A DNA stretch of 25,086 nt. Source: Silene noctiflora (lineage: Eukaryota; Streptophyta; Magnoliopsida; Caryophyllales; Caryophyllaceae). The stretch lies in assembly GCA_009801015.1 (NCBI GenBank), contig VHZZ01000996.1:115567-140652 (forward strand), read 5' to 3'. The position numbers were made by a program, and so were the translations under genes. The notes under the pieces were generated by a model. The model worked only from the letters and a program-made list of their open reading frames with translations. It made no database searches and was not told where the DNA came from. Below, piece by piece: positions 1 through 8,296 of this stretch. Position 1 is the stretch's first letter. Every line of letters starts with the position of its first letter.

Positions 1-132
1 ATTTGAGTCTATCTTTTAATAAAACAATACTTCCATAACTTATCAGTTTCTACCTTACGTTTTTTTACCTTTAATTTTACCTCATTTTCGTGCCTGGTAT
101 TTCTTCCCTCTCCAGAAAACCCAAGTTAATTT

Positions 133-181
133 CTATTATTATTATTATTATTACTAGTATTAATATTACTATTATTATTAC

Positions 182-217
<36 letters not shown>
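133..217. repeat. ATT/TAT trinucleotide microsatellite
   Basis: An imperfect run of ATT units of about 85 bases, interrupted by a few ACT and AGT variants. It lies about 300 bases upstream of the TATA box of the F-box gene. The rest of 1-520 is AT-rich and shows no gene. Confidence 0.9.
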
Positions 218-221
<4 letters not shown>

Positions 222-528
222 TTAATATTATTATATTGTTATTAAATTTTTTATTTCTTATATGTTAATTTCAATCAGTTAATAAGGCCATTCAATTCAA
301 TTTTGTTCACTTCAGCCAGTTTCAAGAATAGGGGCTAAGTATAATTGATTTGTTAATTTGATTAATTTTGAGTTTGATTAGATTAAGTGAGAGATTGAAT
401 ACATATTGAGTTTATTTTGTGGGAGGGGCATAATAGTCTATTCCACCAATTTTGTTGATAAATTAAGTCGGCTAGACTCCCTTCTAATACTTGAAAGTCC
501 TTTTCATGTTCGGATTAGGATACATAAT

Positions 529-540
529 GTATATATATAC
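529..540 (+). promoter_or_regulatory. Probable TATA box of the F-box/DUF295 gene
   Basis: The run GTATATATATAC lies about 110 bases upstream of the ATG at 651, which would give a leader of roughly 80 nt. The call rests on motif and spacing only; no transcript is available to confirm the start site. Confidence 0.45.
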
Positions 541-650
541 ACCAAAGCTCACCCTCCTATTCTCATAACTTTGGATTTTGATTTCCATTCATCGCTTTAG
601 CATTATAAGAAGATCAATAACAACCGTCGACAACCGTGTATAATCCCCTA

Positions 651-2807
651 ATGGGTAAGGATAAATATAGTTCACCATCCGTTGTTGAAGCTCCATGGCT
701 TATTGCTACGCATGAATCTTATAAAAGAGCTCTCGAAAAACAAACATTCTGTACTTTCTCTCCGAATTATACTTCCTACGTCAAGACAATAGTCGAACTA
801 AATGGCAAATCCGTCCTCGCTTCAAGTCTAGGATGGTTAATATTACGAGAACGTGAAAACCAGATGGTGTACTCGCTTTGGAATCCCGTTACCTTGCAAA
901 TATTATCACTTCCGGTGTTAGTGGACGCGCCAGGAGGACAACCAATATGTGTCTTTACGTCAGCCCCCGATGATGATGATGCTACGGTTGGTAACTGTGC
1001 TTGTGTTCTTATGCTGATTTTCGAAGGCGTGGTGTTCTTTTGTAAGCCTACCCAAGACGATTGTACGTGGTTCAATCAAAGAATTGAGCATAACGGTTCA
1101 TATGTGCGCATAACTACCGTTGCAATGTGTCGTGGAGACGTATATGCTTACGCTTTGTATAGTAGCGGAGATGATTGTTATTGTTTTGGTGCCATGTTTG
1201 CTCGTATTAGAACCACCAATGACAACTCGAATTCCCTTATTTTTGAACCATTTGTTTTGGAACTTCCGGAGAAGGGTATCGGATTTAAGGTTTACCCAAT
1301 ACGAGAGAAGTTTTTGGTTGAAGTTCGCGGTATTTTATATTTTGTACACATGATGATGCGCCATTGCGATGACATGGGTAATTTTGATATCTTTAAGGCC
1401 TTTGTTTGGAGATTAGATTTATCACAAATGAAGTGGATTCAAGTCGAATCGTTGGGGAACATTGCACTTTTATTGGGTGATTATAGTTCCACTTGGTTTC
1501 AGACGGATGCATCCTGCACTGATGCGTCTGATGGAGCTCTGGATGAAGGGGATTGTATATACTTGGCCAAGTCAGGATGTCAAACTGTGCATTTATACCG
1601 GTTGCGAGACAATAGTTGTACTTTTTTGTTGCCTCATCGCAGCTTCCTGGGCAATGTCGGCGGTCCTACTTGGTTCATGCCTAATAATCATAACAGATCA
1701 GTAATTGTCAAGGATATGAACATCGAGATGGAAAAGGGGAAACATGTTGAGGATATGACAGTCGAGATGGACGTGAAACTGCAAAGTCCTTCATTGTCTC
1801 AATTTCCAACAGACATTTTGGAATCAATAGCAAATCGTTTACATTTATTTGATTACATGAATCTACGCGCCACTAGCAAAACTATTCGCTCAGAAATTCC
1901 TCAGGCCAAATGGCGAGCTACTCATTGTTCGTTTCCTCTGTTCATGTCCCTTAAGAATAACAAAGGGCTGTGTGAACTATGGGATCCACGCGAACTTAAT
2001 TCCCATACCATCAAGACACCTTATTCACCTCTCCGTCTATCATCAATTGAATTTTGCAAGGATGGTTGGCTACTCTTGCGGAATGAAGGAGATTCCTTGC
2101 AATATTTCAATCCTTTCACGAGAGATAAAGGAACATACCCGCCATGGCACATGACAAAAATTCATGAAAGTTATGCCTTTTCTACATGTCCCAACTCTTC
2201 CGACTGTGTAACCGTTGGAATTAAGGGGATTATTGAAGTAACTATCAGTTGTTTCCAAGCTGCAAGCGGAAAATGGGTGGACTACCATTTCCTCGAGGAT
2301 ACTGGGTTCAGAGCTAATCCTAATTCTGCTCCCAAGTATCACAATGGGGCGTTCTATTTTATCGGAGTGAAAGGTCATCTCGGGGTTTTTGAAATGGTAG
2401 ACGGAAAATGGAGTTGGAAGGTTTATTATAGTCCGTTGACAGAAGATGAAAGTTCATCATTAAACTCGTGCTATTTAGTTGAACTTGAGGGCGAACTACT
2501 ATCTGTTTTCATTCAACATGTTGGAAGGCATCTTCAAGTGTTCAAGTTCGAAACTGTAGAAAAGTGTTGGGTTGAATTAGATGATTTGGGGGATCATGTG
2601 TTATTCCTTAGTCCTGCATCATCATTTTCAGCATCTGGAAAAGATAGCGCGATGAGGAATAGAATCTATCTACCAAGACGACATAGTAGAGGTAACGGAC
2701 TTGTCTACTATTCATTCGACACATTCAAGTATCACACTTCCGGAGATGAAGATCCTATGGATGATTTGTATGGAACAAGCACACAATCGTTTTGCTGTTG
2801 GATATAA
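651..2807 (+). CDS. Double DUF295/KIB propeller protein with a central F-box
   Basis: One uninterrupted exon coding for 718 residues. The open frame extends to a GTG at 636, but the first ATG in frame is at 651 and an in-frame TAA lies at 618, so 651 is chosen. Residues ~12-352 form a DUF295/KIB-like beta-propeller, with the family motif SLWNPVTLQILSLP and a closing CIYLA...TWFMP segment. Residues ~384-425 form an F-box (QFPTDILESIANRLHLFDYM and onward). Residues ~428-700 form a second, divergent DUF295 propeller with GWLLLRNEGDSLQYFNPFTR and a late LGDHVLFLSPASS motif. F-box proteins of this family usually act as substrate receptors of SCF ubiquitin ligases through SKP1/ASK binding; target and localisation cannot be read here. 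A typical member has one F-box followed by one propeller and about 350-420 residues, so this looks like a fusion in which the first unit lacks its F-box. No signal peptide or membrane span is apparent. The family call is firm; the specific function is unknown. Confidence 0.85.
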   Translation: MGKDKYSSPSVVEAPWLIATHESYKRALEKQTFCTFSPNYTSYVKTIVELNGKSVLASSLGWLILRERENQMVYSLWNPVTLQILSLPVLVDAPGGQPICVFTSAPDDDDATVGNCACVLMLIFEGVVFFCKPTQDDCTWFNQRIEHNGSYVRITTVAMCRGDVYAYALYSSGDDCYCFGAMFARIRTTNDNSNSLIFEPFVLELPEKGIGFKVYPIREKFLVEVRGILYFVHMMMRHCDDMGNFDIFKAFVWRLDLSQMKWIQVESLGNIALLLGDYSSTWFQTDASCTDASDGALDEGDCIYLAKSGCQTVHLYRLRDNSCTFLLPHRSFLGNVGGPTWFMPNNHNRSVIVKDMNIEMEKGKHVEDMTVEMDVKLQSPSLSQFPTDILESIANRLHLFDYMNLRATSKTIRSEIPQAKWRATHCSFPLFMSLKNNKGLCELWDPRELNSHTIKTPYSPLRLSSIEFCKDGWLLLRNEGDSLQYFNPFTRDKGTYPPWHMTKIHESYAFSTCPNSSDCVTVGIKGIIEVTISCFQAASGKWVDYHFLEDTGFRANPNSAPKYHNGAFYFIGVKGHLGVFEMVDGKWSWKVYYSPLTEDESSSLNSCYLVELEGELLSVFIQHVGRHLQVFKFETVEKCWVELDDLGDHVLFLSPASSFSASGKDSAMRNRIYLPRRHSRGNGLVYYSFDTFKYHTSGDEDPMDDLYGTSTQSFCCWI

Positions 2808-3245
2808 GTACTTGTAATTAATCGTTTTACATTAGCATTATTGTTCAGACGCCTTTCGTGTGTCTATTTTGGTAAAATAGAAGTTGTTTTAACAGTAAGA
2901 TATTGTATAATAACCGTTTATGATCGAACCTTTTCTAACCAAATTGACCGTCCTCCCTCCGAGTTCATTGATCTTTCTTTCTCGTATCCTGGCATCCCTT
3001 TGATTAAAGACCAGCAAATCAGAATTTTCGCAAATGTGTAAAAATGCAACCAATATAAAATCAATGACTAATTTAATGCAACCAGAAAATCAAGACACAT
3101 TTCGTATTTTCGTGTATGCTCCTACAGAAAACATCGATGAGATGAATACAACTAGTATGGTTTATTTGATCAAATGATCTTACATTTTCTAAAACTAGTT
3201 GGGATTTTGTCTAGCATTTTCTAAAATCAAGAAAGTTTATTTAAT
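2808..3245. other. 3' flank of the F-box gene, nothing recognised
   Basis: AT-rich sequence after the TAA. A 66-codon open stretch at 2841-3041 shows no recognisable protein and probably lies in the 3' UTR or flank. No canonical AATAAA is obvious close to the stop codon. Confidence 0.5.
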
Positions 3246-3708
3246 TTAGGATGGAACCAAATTTGCGAACCGAAACCGAAATTACGATGGCCGGTAACTC
3301 GACACGACCCGATAATCAGTGGCTCTAACCCGAACCAGGCCCCGCCCCGATATTGACATGATTAAATTGATGACGACACAAATTATTAAGATTCATATTC
3401 ATTAAAATGAAAGTGATTTAGTTTTATATTGATAAGTTTGACTTGATAATAAAATAATTAAACCAAATAACGGTTAAAAACTAAATATAATGGTCAAATA
3501 TTGAAATAATGAGATACGATAGCCAGATAGGATGATTGCCTAACTCAAACTCGACCTGACACGACCCGATACATCATTCGACCTGAAATGACCCAAACCC
3601 TACTAGATCCAAAAGGTTAGGCTGACCCGACATGATCCAAACCCGATATAACCTGACTTGGTTTAAACCGATCCAAACCCATTGTGACTGACCCGATTAC
3701 CACTTCTA
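3246..3708. mobile_element. Degenerate hAT-like MITE with CCCGA/GACCCGA interior
   Basis: The interior is peppered with CGACCCGA, AACCCGA and GACCTGA units, as in the elements at 16903 and 23100. The right edge reads CCACTTCTA, the reverse complement of a hAT-type TAGAAGTGG terminus. The left edge (TAGGATGGAACC near 3246) is only a weak match, and the flanking 8-mers do not agree, so the left boundary is a guess and the copy is old or truncated. About 110 bases of AT-rich sequence in the middle (3365-3530) lack the motif. Confidence 0.45.
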
Positions 3709-4222
3709 CTAACATGTGTCTTATTTCAACCAAAAACATAATAAAACCAAAATAGATACTAGCTATTATTTGATATAGGTTAAAATAAAATCACCAATAT
3801 GAAGGAAAATTCATATACTCCGTATTACCCAGAGTTTTGAAAGTTTGCACGAAATATCTATTTTTGTAACCGAAAATTTTTAAATAGTCGTAAATCATGT
3901 TTACGAGTTCAAATCATGGCAATTCTTTTTTTTTTTCCAGATCGATCATCTTTTCTAGAACAACGTTTTGAAAAACAAAATGCCGCATTTGGATAGCGTG
4001 GCCAAGAGTTTTTAATTTGTACGTCAAAGTTTTTTTTTTTTGACCAAACAAACTATGAGTGACCATACCTCTTGGTCAAGAGTTCCAAATTCGACATTTT
4101 TTTTTTTCAAATCGTAGTTTTCGGGTAGATGATCGATTTGAAAAAAGGAAACTTAAGTTGTTGAACTCGTAAACACGATTTATGATCATGTAAAATTTTA
4201 CGGTTTAAAAAATGTGATAGTT

Positions 4223-4235
4223 CGTGCAAAGTGTT
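4223..4235 (+). repeat. Target-site duplication, left copy, of the LINE-like insert
   Basis: CGTGCAAAGTGTT, identical to 5741-5753. The last two T bases merge with the poly-T tail, so the true duplication is 11-13 bp. Confidence 0.8.
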
Positions 4236-5740
4236 TTTTTTTTTTTTTTTTGACAACGGTAAAGAAAAGGATGCAATTACATAATGTTCGGGCATACTAA
4301 GCCCTTAATACACTCATAATTTAACATCACAACATAACTAATATCTAACACTAGCGAAAGATGATGTCGGAATGCGAAAACGAGTTGGTGGAGTACGAAA
4401 TAGAGGTCGCGAGCATCCTTGCCAACGTCTTGCACACAACTAGCACCTTCAGAAAGTCTTTGATACATGTGAGATGCAGAAAGACAAGAACCAGGTGTAC
4501 TTACGCCACGAGAGCATAGAAAAGAAAGGTGGATTGCAGACCATTGCAGCCTGCTTCCGACGGAGAAAAATCTCCTACACCGTGGTGANCGAACTCTACA
4601 GTCACATANNCGGNGACAGACCAAAACATCCANCAAGTATACAANCCANGTCAAAGGACACNTCTTGACCAANCTTCTGTCCATTTTTGCAGCAAAGCAN
4701 CGTCTTATGACGGATCCAACCCAAACCAGACACAAATCATCCACTAGAGCCTCATAATTGAGATTTATTAGGTCTAAAAGCAAATTAACTAAAGCCAACA
4801 AACCATGGATGAGAGGACAGGACACCCNAAAAGACCATGGAAGAGACNTTAAGATAAACCTATAGGAGGTTATTATTTGGGATAACAAGAAGCACAGTAA
4901 AACAAGATTAAACATTAGAAAAAGGTAGAGACCACCACATCCGACTCAACCAACAACGCTGNCAAACCCGACTCCACCCAACCAAGCACATCTCAAACAT
5001 AAGAACTCCCGTAAAACCAAGACCTCACTCCAGGAGAAGAAAACGACAGACTCAACGGACACAACACGAAAGACGCAACTGGCCCGATAGACACCGATTA
5101 AACAGCAAGAGAAACCCAAATCACCAAACAAACCTCCCAGGACCACCGCCTTACATGCAACAAGGCTAACCAAGAGAACGACACTGACAGACACCGGAAG
5201 TGGGGCCGATAGGTGGGGGAAGGGGCAAGGGGGAAGGGGAACACCAAATCAGTCCCAAACCAAGACCACATAGTACAACCGACACAACCAGATGAGCTAT
5301 GCTCATCGACAAGGACAAACACAAACAAGGATAAAAGGGAGCCTTACCAGGGGTGGGGGAAATGGGGGGAACACCCCTGGGTTGCATGCAAGGCCTTCGG
5401 TGACAGGACGAGGAAACAGAAGCACGAGAACAACGCAGTTCAATCAAGCAAGCACCGTCACAGTGAAACGAACNAAGGAAGAAAAACCGTGGTCCATCAA
5501 AGAGGAAACGGAAAAGGAGTGAGATCAGAACGGGAGGAACAAACAGGAAAAGAGATGTGACGAATCGCCGGAGATAGGCCTAGGTTTGAACCCATCTCCG
5601 GCGATTGGTTAGGAGAAGAAAGGGGGCAACGTGTGGAAGATGGAGGCGGCGGAACAATATAAGGCTGTGTTAGGGTTTTTGTTTGTAGAGAGAGGGGAGA
5701 GAAAATTTTTAGAGAGAAGTAATATATCCACGATCGTTTC
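4236..5740 (-). mobile_element. LINE-like non-autonomous retrotransposon (minus orientation)
   Basis: A 1.5 kb insert bounded by a 13-base direct repeat, CGTGCAAAGTGTT, at 4223-4235 and 5741-5753. On the minus strand it ends in a poly(A) tail, seen here as poly-T at 4234-4251, preceded by CTTTACCGTTGTC, a typical look for a plant LINE 3' end. Its 5' end begins with a CT-rich, CCCTAA- and GCCGCC-containing leader (reverse of about 5570-5740). I see no reverse transcriptase or endonuclease; minus-strand open stretches at 4277-4915 and 5166-5447 show no known domain. It is therefore probably a non-autonomous or internally deleted L1-type element, or a retrocopy of some other polyadenylated transcript. 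Fourteen of the fifteen ambiguous bases in the window fall inside it. Confidence 0.7.
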
Positions 5741-5753
5741 CGTGCAAAGTGTT
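5741..5753 (+). repeat. Target-site duplication, right copy, of the LINE-like insert
   Basis: CGTGCAAAGTGTT, identical to 4223-4235. Removing the insert restores a continuous arm of the surrounding long-TIR element. Confidence 0.8.
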
Positions 5754-5852
5754 AAATCTTAGAAATACGGCAAAAAATTTCCAAAATAAATAAAATGTAT
5801 ACAAGTGCGTACGTATTTCGCACCAAATCTAGTTGTTAATTCCTTCCGATAT

Positions 5853-5990
5853 GTCTTATGAGAGACCGTCTCTCACTAATTTAGTGAGAGATATAATAAG
5901 GAAACAAAAAATTCAGTGGGTCCCTCATCCCATCATATGAGAGGTCTCTCAATAACGCTATTAAGAGACGGTCTCTCCGAAGTTTTTGTG
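5853..5990 (-). mobile_element. MITE, GAGACGGTCTC family, copy 1
   Basis: A 138-base element whose two ends carry near-palindromic GAGAGAC(C/G)GTCTCTC blocks. Its reverse complement aligns along nearly its full length with 23518-23657, including AATAGCGTTATTGAGAG and TGAGGGA(C/T)CCACTG. No clean target duplication was identified. Confidence 0.75.
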
Positions 5991-6133
5991 AATTCCTTGT
6001 TAGCGTTGAACAGGGTCGAAAACCTTGGCCAACTACACTACTTTTGGTAGTTGTAAACTTATTACAACCCATAAGGTATATTCCTTCACATTCTAACAAT
6101 TGAAAAGTTGAGTACCCATTGTTGGAGTTTTCC

Positions 6134-6190
6134 ATTGTTGTTGCGAAACGGTTGGATGCGGGTCTCATTCAACCGTTTCGCAGCAACAAT
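6134..6190. repeat. Near-perfect 21-bp inverted repeat with a 15-nt loop
   Basis: The left arm 6134-6154 and right arm 6170-6190 pair at 20 of 21 positions around GATGCGGGTCTCATT. Pairing stops abruptly outside the 21 bases. It could be the core of an old palindromic MITE or a small-RNA-type foldback; no transcript evidence exists here. Confidence 0.75.
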
Positions 6191-6874
6191 AACACTAGTT
6201 TTTTTTTCCAAGTTTTGTTTAAAATTTTACATCATTTGGTAATAAACTTAATAATTAAGAGTTCAATATTTGAGATTCTTTTCATACACACATACAACTT
6301 AAAATAAATACCGAATTATATGAAAAATGTTTTCTTCTTGCAGTTTAGAACCAACATTATCAATTATTCTTATATCTTTAACATTTGTACTTCTCACATA
6401 TATTTATTTAGTCAATCATTTTTTTTTAAAGACTTTTCTATTAACATTTCTATTTAACGTTGTTAAATTTAACAATGGGCCTGAGCTACACTCAAACGGA
6501 GGAGACAGAATACACAATATAAACCGATGTAACATTTCTCCGGTATGAGATTTTTATACGTAAAATTCATATGGGTTAGAGCTTATCCTCGACAAACGTT
6601 TACATGTTTAAAATGCACGGTCGTCCAAATGAATCAGTTACATACATATACGGAGTATCATTATGTGTGGTTGACGTTGGGAAGAGGCAATTTGGGTAAG
6701 AAAGGAACGAGCTCTGTGACGGTGACCAAAATTTGTTACTACACCGATGTAAGATTGCAATTTGTAAGCAAGATAATAGTGCGCATTTCGTTGTTTAAAG
6801 CAGTGGCCTATTTAAAGTGAATTTTCCAACTTGTTCTTTCAATAAACCCAGGCTCATTAATGACATTACAAAGC
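6191..6874. other. Intergenic, nothing recognised
   Basis: AT-rich sequence with short open frames (6327-6548, 6545-6820) that show no domain or codon bias. One TACGGAGTA motif lies at about 6651. Confidence 0.5.
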
Positions 6875-7068
6875 GGATTGGTTATGATGCACACTATCTG
6901 TCATAAGCTGAAAATGGATAGTGTCTCTCTCACAATAAGACAAATGGAAAGGCAAGTGGGGGAAATGGAGCACTCCATGAATAATGTCATTTACATATTG
7001 TGAGAATGACACTATCCGTCTTCAGCTTATGACGGATAGTGTATGTCTTCAATGAGAATTTGTGAAAG
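6875..7068. mobile_element. MITE with ~44-bp compound inverted repeats (CACTATCCGTC family)
   Basis: The left end CACTATCTGTCATAAGCTGA...GGATAGTGTC...CTCACAA matches the reverse complement of the right end (7000-7044) over about 44 bases. Each arm is itself a hairpin (CACTATCCGTC / GACGGATAGTG). The outer right edge carries GAGAATTTGTG, the terminal motif shared with several other MITEs in the window. Confidence 0.7.
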
Positions 7069-7147
7069 CATTAATACACATCCTTTTAATAAAAATAGGA
7101 GATCAAGTTCTTAATTTGTTTTACAAAATATGCTTCTTTTTTATACA

Positions 7148-7275
7148 GTAGTTCGCGAAAGATGACCAATTTGAAAAAAATAATCGTCATTTTCTAACTC
7201 GTAAATACGAGTTATGAGTTATGTCCACTTAAAATTTTTCGGTTTGAAAAAATTAGTATATTTCGTGTAAACAAC
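7148..7275. repeat. Solo arm of the long-TIR element found at 3836-5790
   Basis: It aligns with the right arm at 4105-4230 in order: GTAGTT..CG, GATGA.C.ATTTGAAAAAA, AACTCGTAAA, then AAAATTTT.CGGTTT.AAAAA and TTCGTG. No partner arm is visible nearby, so this is a fragment. Confidence 0.6.
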
Positions 7276-7374
7276 TTCTAATTTATGCCGGACATTTTTC
7301 GTCACAAGCTGCAAGTAGATGAACAGGTGGAAGAGCAAGTGAAAGAGCGCTTGTGATGGTTAGTCGATCACAAG

Positions 7375-7650
7375 TAGAGGTGGACAACAATGCGAGTCGG
7401 TCCGACTCGTCCCGCTGGTTCAATAATTCATTAATTCCTCAAGCCGCTTGCCCTCCCAATCGGCACCTTTTACCCGAGCTCCCACCTCCCAACCCGCCTC
7501 CTTTTCTACCCCTTTTGCCAACCGGGCCGATTCATGGCCATCATTCCCCAACCCATAGTGTGGGCTCGGGCTCCCCATCCATCAACTCAATCCGGTTCCA
7601 GCTTCCAGCCCAGACCGACCTATGCTAAACTTGTTCGAAGTCCATCTCTA
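7375..7650. mobile_element. hAT-type MITE with GGCCC/CCCGCC-rich interior, copy 1
   Basis: A 276-base element with termini TAGAGGTGGAC and GTCCATCTCTA (inverted, 10 of 11 matching). It is flanked by a perfect 8-bp duplication ATCACAAG at 7367-7374 and 7651-7658. The terminal TAGAG and the 8-bp duplication are hallmarks of hAT transposons. The interior is proline-codon-like and C-rich and resembles the element at 14564-14846. No coding capacity. Confidence 0.85.
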
Positions 7651-7721
7651 ATCACAAGCGCGAGACTTGTTGTTCGTATAAACGTGAAACCCTAGAGATA
7701 TCGGTTAAAGTGTTTCCAATT

Positions 7722-7828
7722 CACAAATTCTTATTGAAGACGGCATTATCCGTCACAAGCTGAAAACGGCTAGTACCCCTCTTACAATATGCAAGTGACA
7801 TTATCTATGAGGTGCTCCATTACCCCTC
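7722..7828 (-). mobile_element. Truncated copy of the CACTATCCGTC MITE
   Basis: It starts CACAAATTCTTATTGAAGAC, then CCGTCACAAGCTGAAAACGG, then a stretch matching the reverse complement of the 6939-7000 interior (GACATTAT..ATG.GGTGCTCCATT). The other end is missing. Confidence 0.6.
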
Positions 7829-7872
7829 AGAAACAACCCGTTTTGATTACCCCTCAGAAACAACCCGCTTTG
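7819..7872 (+). repeat. 27-bp tandem duplication
   Basis: Two adjacent copies (7819-7845 and 7846-7872) of ATTACCCCTCAGAAACAACC plus seven bases, differing at one position. It lies in the presumed promoter region of the MEI2-like gene. Confidence 0.85.
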
Positions 7873-7989
7873 TTTCCAATAAGTAAACAAATGATGTGAG
7901 AGGAAGGGAGTAAGTCACAAGTGTTTCATGTGTCAAACCTCATCCCACCTCATTCACCAACAAACAAAAGATAAACCCACACACACAAG

Positions 7990-8296
7990 TTACATACACA
8001 ACTTTCTCTCCCTTTTCTTTTACTTTATCTCTCTCAAACTTAGCCTCAATTCCTCCAACTGCCTTTCTTTTTTGTCACCTTCTTTCCTTCCTTTTCCCCC
8101 CCCTTCTTTTCCCTTCTCTCTCTAATCTACCAATTTACACCCAAGTACACATTTGCAGCAGCACCACCAGTTTCTGTTCACTAAATTTTGTTTCTTCCCT
8201 TGCTCCAAAACCCACTCAATTTTCCCTTTTTTCAATTAATTTTATAATTATAATGCAGAGATCTCTCATTTTGTTTCTCTAATTTTGCAACACAAG
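7990..8296 (+). other. Probable non-coding first exon (5' UTR) of the MEI2-like gene
   Basis: A long pyrimidine-rich stretch (TCTCTC, CTTCC, CCCTTC) typical of plant leaders ends in ACACAAG|GTCAG, a good splice donor at 8297. The transcription start is not defined. The open frame at 7928-8125 is a by-product of the CT-rich composition. Confidence 0.5.
8253..8282 (+). other. Possible upstream ORF in the MEI2-like leader
   Basis: ATG CAG AGA TCT ... CTC TAA codes for nine residues (MQRSLILFL) and ends 14 bases before the proposed donor at 8297. If the leader exon is right, this uATG precedes the main start and could damp translation. Confidence 0.35.

Larger units (their letters stand above)
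3836..5790. mobile_element. Long-TIR (foldback/MULE-like) element interrupted by a LINE insertion
   Basis: The left arm at about 3836-3985 and the right arm at about 4105-4235, continued after 5754, are inverted copies of each other. Shared blocks include TTTGCACGAAATATC against its counterpart near 4225, GTTTACGAGTTCAA against 4166-4180, and GATCGATCATCT against 4129-4140. The arms run about 130 bases. The central 100 bases contain two poly-T runs and a smaller inverted repeat (GGCCAAGAG / CTCTTGGTC). A LINE-like insert splits the outer end of the right arm. Outer boundaries and any target duplication are unclear. Confidence 0.6.

Noticed and set aside
636..650. GTG start giving a five-residue longer F-box protein
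   Set aside because: Eukaryotic initiation at GTG is rare and an in-frame ATG follows at 651.
3246..3708. Telomere-like or gene-derived origin for the CCCGA-rich stretch
   Set aside because: The words are CCCGA/ACCCGA, not the plant telomere unit, and the same words occur inside hAT-ended elements elsewhere in the window.
4277..5560. Several long open stretches on both strands (for example 4277-4915 minus, 5213-5560 plus)
   Set aside because: They overlap each other inside the LINE-like insert, contain ambiguous bases, and show no domain; treated as composition effects.
7353..7628. Proline-rich open frame
   Set aside because: It is the C-rich interior of a hAT MITE with defined ends and an 8-bp duplication.
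7928..8125. Open frame rich in Ser, Phe, Pro and Leu
   Set aside because: It tracks the pyrimidine-rich leader of the MEI2-like gene; no domain and no Kozak or codon support.
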